DNA from: JAHEME01 sp034435035
GTDB taxonomy: Bacteria > Chloroflexota > Anaerolineae > Aggregatilineales > UBA3940
Length of the DNA stretch: 25,400 bases
Direction: 5' to 3'
NCBI GenBank assembly: GCA_034435035.1
Contig: DAOTXW010000029.1
Coordinates: 1-25,400 of the forward strand
Part shown: piece after piece, positions 22,159 to 25,400 of the stretch
How the letters are laid out: every line of letters begins with the position of its first letter
Position numbering within the stretch: position 1 is the stretch's first letter
Position numbers and translations under genes: made by a program
The notes under the pieces: model-generated
What the model saw: the letters and a program-made list of their open reading frames with translations, nothing else
What the model was told of the DNA's origin: nothing
The model's database searches: none

Positions 22159-23592
22159 CTACTCGCCCTCACGGCGGGCCTCCATCTGCAGGCAGCTGAC
22201 GATGCGCTCCATCCCGACAGCCCGCGATCCCTTGACCAGAATCGCGTCGCCAGGCTCGATCAGGTCCAGCAGCAGGGCACACGCCTCTTCGGCTGTTTCC
22301 AGCGCGTGGACGGCGGCTGCCGGCATCCCGCCGCGGACAGCTTCCCCGGCGATGATGCGGCCGCGCGGCCCCACCGTCACCAGCAGATCGGCCACCGCCG
22401 AGGCGCGCAGACCGACGCGCTCGTGCCCCTGGCGCTCGTATGCCCCCAGCTCCAGCATGTCGCCCAGCACGGCCAGCCGCCGCCCTTCCAGGATGTCGTT
22501 GAGCAGGTTCAGCGCGGCGATGGTCGATGAGGGGCTGGCATTGTACGTGTCGTCCAGGATGACCGAGCCGCGCGGCCCCTTCACCGCGAACAGGCGGAGC
22601 TGCCCGCGGCTGGCCTGCAGCCCGCGGATGATCTCCTCCCAGCTCAGGCCCTCCACCAGCCCGACCGCCGCCGCCCGCAGCGCGGTATGCACGCTGTGCC
22701 GGCCCAGCATCCGCAGGTGCAGCTGCCGGTGCAGCTGCCCGTGATGAATCCAGAAGCGGATGCCGTCCAGCCCCAACCCTTCGATGCCATCCGCCCACAG
22801 ATCGGCGGACGGGTCGAGGCCGTAGGTCATCACCCGCGCACGGGTGTGATCGGCCATCGTCATCACCGCCTCATCATCCCGGTTCAGGATCGCCACGCCG
22901 TCCGGCGGGAGGGCCTCAACCAGCTCCGTCTTGGCCCGGATGATGTTCTCCAGCGAGCCGGCCCGCTCCAGATGAACCGGGGCGATCAGCGTGACCACCC
23001 CCACCTGCGGCGGCGCGATGCGGCACAGCAGCGCGATCTCGCCGCGGGTGTACATGCTCATCTCCAGCACGGCCTGCTCGCTGCGCTCATCCAGCTTCAG
23101 CACCGTCAGGGGGATGCCCAGCTCGTTGTTATAGCTGGCCTCGCTGCGCAGCACGCGGTAGCGCTGGGACAGCACATCAGCCACCACTTCTTTGGTGGTC
23201 GATTTGCCCACGCTGCCGGTGATGCCGGTGATCCGCAGCCGGGGGAAGCGCCGCACCCACTGGCGGCCTGCTTCCTGCAGGGCCAGCACGCTCGACTCCA
23301 CGCGCACACAGGCGGGAGAGGGCAGCGGGCCATCCAGCGATCCCGCCGCGCCGCGCCGCAGATCGATGACCGGGCAGCTGAGCGGGACCTCGCGCTCGAC
23401 GATCACCAGCGCCGCGCCGCGCGCCAGCGCATCGGCGGCGAACTCATGTCCGTCCGTATGCTCGCCCCGCAGCGCAAAGAACACGCCGCCCGGCGTCACC
23501 CGCCGCGAGTCGATGACCACTTCGCCGGCGCGGGTGCTGCCCACCACTGGCCGCCCGGCCAGTGCTTCGACGAGGAACTCCAGTGTCAGCAT
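22159..23592 (-). CDS. murF: UDP-N-acetylmuramoyl-tripeptide--D-alanyl-D-alanine ligase
   Basis: A 477-residue Mur ligase of full length. The N-terminal domain has VVIDSRRVTPGGVFFALRGEHTDGHEF, the ATP loop is GITGSVGKSTTKE (about residues 123-135), and the central domain has SYNNELGIPLT and the AKTELVEALP and ILNRDDE segments. The C-terminal domain has ILDDTYNASPSST and LGDMLELG. It adds D-Ala-D-Ala to the UDP-MurNAc-tripeptide in the cytoplasm. A good promoter ends seven bases before the ATG, so the transcript may be leaderless. It is followed by mraY. Confidence 0.97.
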   Translation of the reverse strand: MLTLEFLVEALAGRPVVGSTRAGEVVIDSRRVTPGGVFFALRGEHTDGHEFAADALARGAALVIVEREVPLSCPVIDLRRGAAGSLDGPLPSPACVRVESSVLALQEAGRQWVRRFPRLRITGITGSVGKSTTKEVVADVLSQRYRVLRSEASYNNELGIPLTVLKLDERSEQAVLEMSMYTRGEIALLCRIAPPQVGVVTLIAPVHLERAGSLENIIRAKTELVEALPPDGVAILNRDDEAVMTMADHTRARVMTYGLDPSADLWADGIEGLGLDGIRFWIHHGQLHRQLHLRMLGRHSVHTALRAAAVGLVEGLSWEEIIRGLQASRGQLRLFAVKGPRGSVILDDTYNASPSSTIAALNLLNDILEGRRLAVLGDMLELGAYERQGHERVGLRASAVADLLVTVGPRGRIIAGEAVRGGMPAAAVHALETAEEACALLLDLIEPGDAILVKGSRAVGMERIVSCLQMEARREGE

Positions 23593-23599
23593 GGCTTAT

Positions 23600-23628
23600 A
23601 GGATAGTGCAAGATCGGGGCGGGATCAA
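23600..23628 (-). promoter_or_regulatory. murF promoter, probably giving a leaderless transcript
   Basis: On the minus strand, TTGATC (23623-23628; 4 of 6), 17 bases, then TATCCT (23600-23605; 4 of 6). Seven bases separate the -10 box from the ATG, so the transcript would start at or within a base or two of the start codon. Confidence 0.6.
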
Positions 23629-23676
23629 AACGCCGGACGCCTGCCCCCGCCCACCGAACCCCGAACGGAGGCGCAA

Positions 23677-23693
23677 CGCCCGCGCCGCGGGCG
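23677..23693 (+). other. GC-rich hairpin upstream of the BNR-repeat gene
   Basis: CGCCCGC-GCC-GCGGGCG forms a 7-bp stem followed by GGTTCTTATTC. It lies in the 156-base spacer between divergent murF and the BNR gene. It could be a structured leader or an upstream terminator. Confidence 0.4.
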
Positions 23694-23748
23694 GGTTCTT
23701 ATTCATGTTACGGCGGGGAATCGATCCCCTGCCTGAAAGGGACGCTGT

Positions 23749-24753
23749 ATGGAGCCGAAGGTCCTGCTCAGCCTGACCGGCCCGGGCGTCGCCCGCGCCG
23801 AGCGGGACGCCGGCGGCGCGTGGACGGTGACCCGGCCGCTGGCTGACATCGATGTGCGCTGCCTGGCCGCCGATCCGCACCACCCCGGCACAGTGCTTGC
23901 CGGGACGCAGGGGGACGGCCTGCTGCGCTCCACCGATCAGGGGCGGACCTGGCAGCCCGCCGGCATGGAGGGCCAGATCGTCAAGGCGCTGGCCTTCAGC
24001 CCGTCCGAGCCGGGGCTGGTGCTGGCCGGCACCAAACCGCCGCTGATCCAGGCTTCGACAGATGGCGGCCGCTCGTGGGCGGAACTGACGGCCTTCCGCC
24101 GCATCCCATCGCGCCCATTCTGGCGCTCGCCCGCCGAGCCGCCCGGCGTGGCCTATGTGCAGGCCATCGCCATCTCCCCGACCGACCCGCGCCTGATCGT
24201 GGTGGGCATCGAGGCCGGGGCGGTCGTTCGCAGCACCGACGGCGGTCAGACCTGGGAAGGCCATCGCAAAGGTTCCGTGCGTGACTGCCATACGCTGATC
24301 TTTCACTCGCGCGATGGCAGCGTGGTCTACGAAGGCGGCGGCAGCGGCGCCGGGGCCGCCATCAGCCGCGACGGCGGCGCGACGTGGGAGCAGCCCCGCG
24401 CCGGGCTGGACCGGCATTACGGCTGGGCCGTCGCCGCCGATCCGCAGGACGCGGATACCTGGTACCTCACGGCGGCGCCGGGAGCGCTGCGCGCGCACAG
24501 CCCGCGGGGCCGCGCCGATGCCTTCATCTACCGCCACCGGAACGGCGCCTGGGAAAAACTCGGCGGCGGCCTGCCCCAGCCGCTCTCCGAGATGCCCTAT
24601 GCCCTGGTCGCCGATCCCGCTGCGCCCGGCCATCTCTACGCCGGGCTGGCCAGCGGCGAGGTGTGGCACAGCGCCGACTGCGGAGACCACTGGGACAGGC
24701 TGCCGCTACAGCTTCCCGGGGTGCGGCGCACGCTGATCCTGCTGCCAACCTGA
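23749..24753 (+). CDS. BNR/Asp-box repeat beta-propeller protein (sialidase-like or Ycf48-like fold)
   Basis: A 334-residue protein with five Asp-box-like turns: STDQGRTW, STDGGRSW, STDGGQTW, SRDGGATW and SADCGDHW (the last is degenerate). Strands such as HPGTVLAGTQGDGLLRS and PGHLYAGLASGEVW are typical of six- or seven-bladed propellers of the glycosyl-hydrolase-74/Ycf48/VPS10 type. It has no signal peptide and no sialidase catalytic arginine triad that I can recognise, so an enzymatic role is doubtful. AAAGGGA precedes the ATG. It is divergent from murF and ends before a strong terminator. Confidence 0.85.
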   Translation: MEPKVLLSLTGPGVARAERDAGGAWTVTRPLADIDVRCLAADPHHPGTVLAGTQGDGLLRSTDQGRTWQPAGMEGQIVKALAFSPSEPGLVLAGTKPPLIQASTDGGRSWAELTAFRRIPSRPFWRSPAEPPGVAYVQAIAISPTDPRLIVVGIEAGAVVRSTDGGQTWEGHRKGSVRDCHTLIFHSRDGSVVYEGGGSGAGAAISRDGGATWEQPRAGLDRHYGWAVAADPQDADTWYLTAAPGALRAHSPRGRADAFIYRHRNGAWEKLGGGLPQPLSEMPYALVADPAAPGHLYAGLASGEVWHSADCGDHWDRLPLQLPGVRRTLILLPT

Positions 24754-24806
24754 TGCCTGCCGGGGGTGCCCACGCCGGGCGCAGCCCGCATCACGGATCA
24801 AATCAG

Positions 24807-24833
24807 CAGGGCCTCCCGCGGTGGGAGGCCCTG
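24807..24833. terminator. Bidirectional intrinsic terminator
   Basis: CAGGGCCTCCC and GGGAGGCCCTG form a perfect 11-bp stem with loop GCGGT. It is followed by TCGCTTCTTC on the plus strand and by CTGATTTGATC on the minus strand. It lies between the convergent BNR gene and the small membrane-protein gene. Confidence 0.85.
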
Positions 24834-24868
24834 TCGCTTCTTCAGGCTGCCGCCGGGTCAGCGGGGGA

Positions 24869-24997
24869 TCAGCGCTCCCCCCACAGGCGGGTCATGAGCA
24901 GGGCAGCGCCCAGCACCACCACCAGCAGTCCCCGCAGCAGCAGCGTCAGTGTGCCCAGCACGGCACGCCGGGCTGGTGTCTCGGATGGCATCATCAT
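24869..24997 (-). CDS. Small single-helix membrane protein, hypothetical
   Basis: A 42-residue peptide beginning MMMPSETPARRAVLG and containing one hydrophobic helix (LTLLLRGLLVVVLGAALLM), ending in TRLWGER. The charge pattern suggests an inner-membrane peptide with arginines at both ends. Three consecutive ATG codons (24989-24997) follow AGGGGA, giving the start used here. The frame is open to 25129, but that extension has no ribosome site. A bidirectional terminator follows. The family is not recognised. Confidence 0.55.
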   Translation of the reverse strand: MMMPSETPARRAVLGTLTLLLRGLLVVVLGAALLMTRLWGER

Positions 24998-25225
24998 AAT
25001 GAGTCCCCTCTCTCCACGGGCGATTATCCCCTGTAACCAGTACGCCTGCAAGCCCGCGAAGTTGCAGGGCGCCTTTTCAAGGTGGGGGGCCGTGGCGCGG
25101 CCCTCACCCGCCGCCGGCGGGGCGGTCATAGAACCCTCATACCGATCTCACAAAATCTACACATCGATACGCTATGCTGGGCAGTGTTGGACACTTTATC
25201 GTCACTGGAGGCAAAGAAACACAGG

Positions 25226-25400
25226 ATGAACGCAGGCAAGATTGTCAGGAATCTGGGACTGATCGCCCTGGGCGGCGCGATCGTCGTGGCGGCGCTGTTC
25301 GGCGCCTCGCTGCTGCGGGCGCAGGCGGCTCCGTGGGCGCAGGCTGATCCGCCGCCCGGCCCCGGCGGCCCCGGCGGCCCCGGCGGCCCCGGCTTTGGCC
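25226..25400 (+). CDS. Secreted or membrane-anchored Gly/Pro-rich protein, 3' end outside window
   Basis: Fifty-eight residues are visible. MNAGKIVRNLGLIALGGAI and the following hydrophobic run form a signal peptide or anchor, with a likely cleavage near AQA. The mature part begins with APWAQADPPPGPGG and enters a repeat of GPG/GGP units encoded by tandem GGCCCCGGC 9-mers. GGAGG lies 14 bases before the ATG, which is rather far. The gene runs off the window, and its function cannot be told. Confidence 0.65.
   Translation, partial: MNAGKIVRNLGLIALGGAIVVAALFGASLLRAQAAPWAQADPPPGPGGPGGPGGPGFG
25362..25394 (+). repeat. Tandem GGCCCCGGC 9-base repeat encoding Gly-Pro-Gly units
   Basis: About four consecutive 9-base units lie in the start of the secreted protein gene. 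Such repeats can slip in replication and vary the length of the linker. Confidence 0.7.

Noticed and set aside
21208..23601. Long plus-strand frames opposite mraY and murF
   Set aside because: They are antisense shadows with low-complexity His/Gln/Arg composition. Both minus-strand genes are complete and well conserved.

Overview
The window is GC-rich, densely coded bacterial DNA. The gene mix suggests a Chloroflexota-like (Anaerolineae-type) bacterium: a membrane-anchored TolB-like propeller, a BNR-repeat protein, stand-alone receivers, an L-2-hydroxyglutarate oxidase, and murF-mraY outside a full dcw cluster. This assignment is inference, because no 16S or other marker gene is present.

Layout. 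(1) 3-2464: the end of a membrane-anchored propeller protein, convergent with a two-gene minus-strand operon (DUF4291 and a lectin-like protein). (2) 2604-6706: a plus-strand arsenic cluster with a structured promoter, arsR, a zinc-ribbon/thioredoxin-fold protein, an ArsP-type permease, a broken 191-bp copy of a histidine-kinase gene, and acr3. (3) 7007-16522: a minus-strand respiratory locus. Its transcription order is a PhnD-like lipoprotein, a sensor kinase and a LuxR-type response regulator, then a TtrB-like ferredoxin, a TtrC/NrfD-like membrane subunit, a TtrA-like molybdopterin reductase, a membrane-anchored cytochrome c and an FmdE-type zinc protein. (4) 16904-17015: initiator tRNA-Met with a near-consensus promoter. 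(5) 17120-18848: a broken ATPase/TPR regulator, a DinB-like fragment and an alpha/beta hydrolase. (6) 18972-21102: two tandem stand-alone receivers and an L-2-hydroxyglutarate oxidase. (7) 21109-23592: murF and mraY on the minus strand. (8) 23749-25400: a BNR-repeat protein, a small membrane protein and the start of a secreted Gly/Pro-rich protein.

How the genes fit together. The B-C-A order of the reductase genes and the PhnD-sensor/kinase/LuxR-regulator module both resemble the tetrathionate-respiration locus ttrRS-ttrBCA. Here the sensor domain and the kinase, which are fused in enterobacterial TtrS, are separate genes. The same regulatory layout occurs in arsenite/arsenate systems (AioXSR, ArxXSR), and the locus lies beside arsR/acr3, so the substrate could be tetrathionate, arsenate or another oxyanion. 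Two CRP/FNR-type boxes, one before arsR and one before ttrB, suggest that a shared global regulator may couple detoxification and respiration. The 191-bp kinase fragment is about 95% identical to the intact kinase gene 9 kb away and in the same orientation. It records a recent rearrangement joining the two modules.
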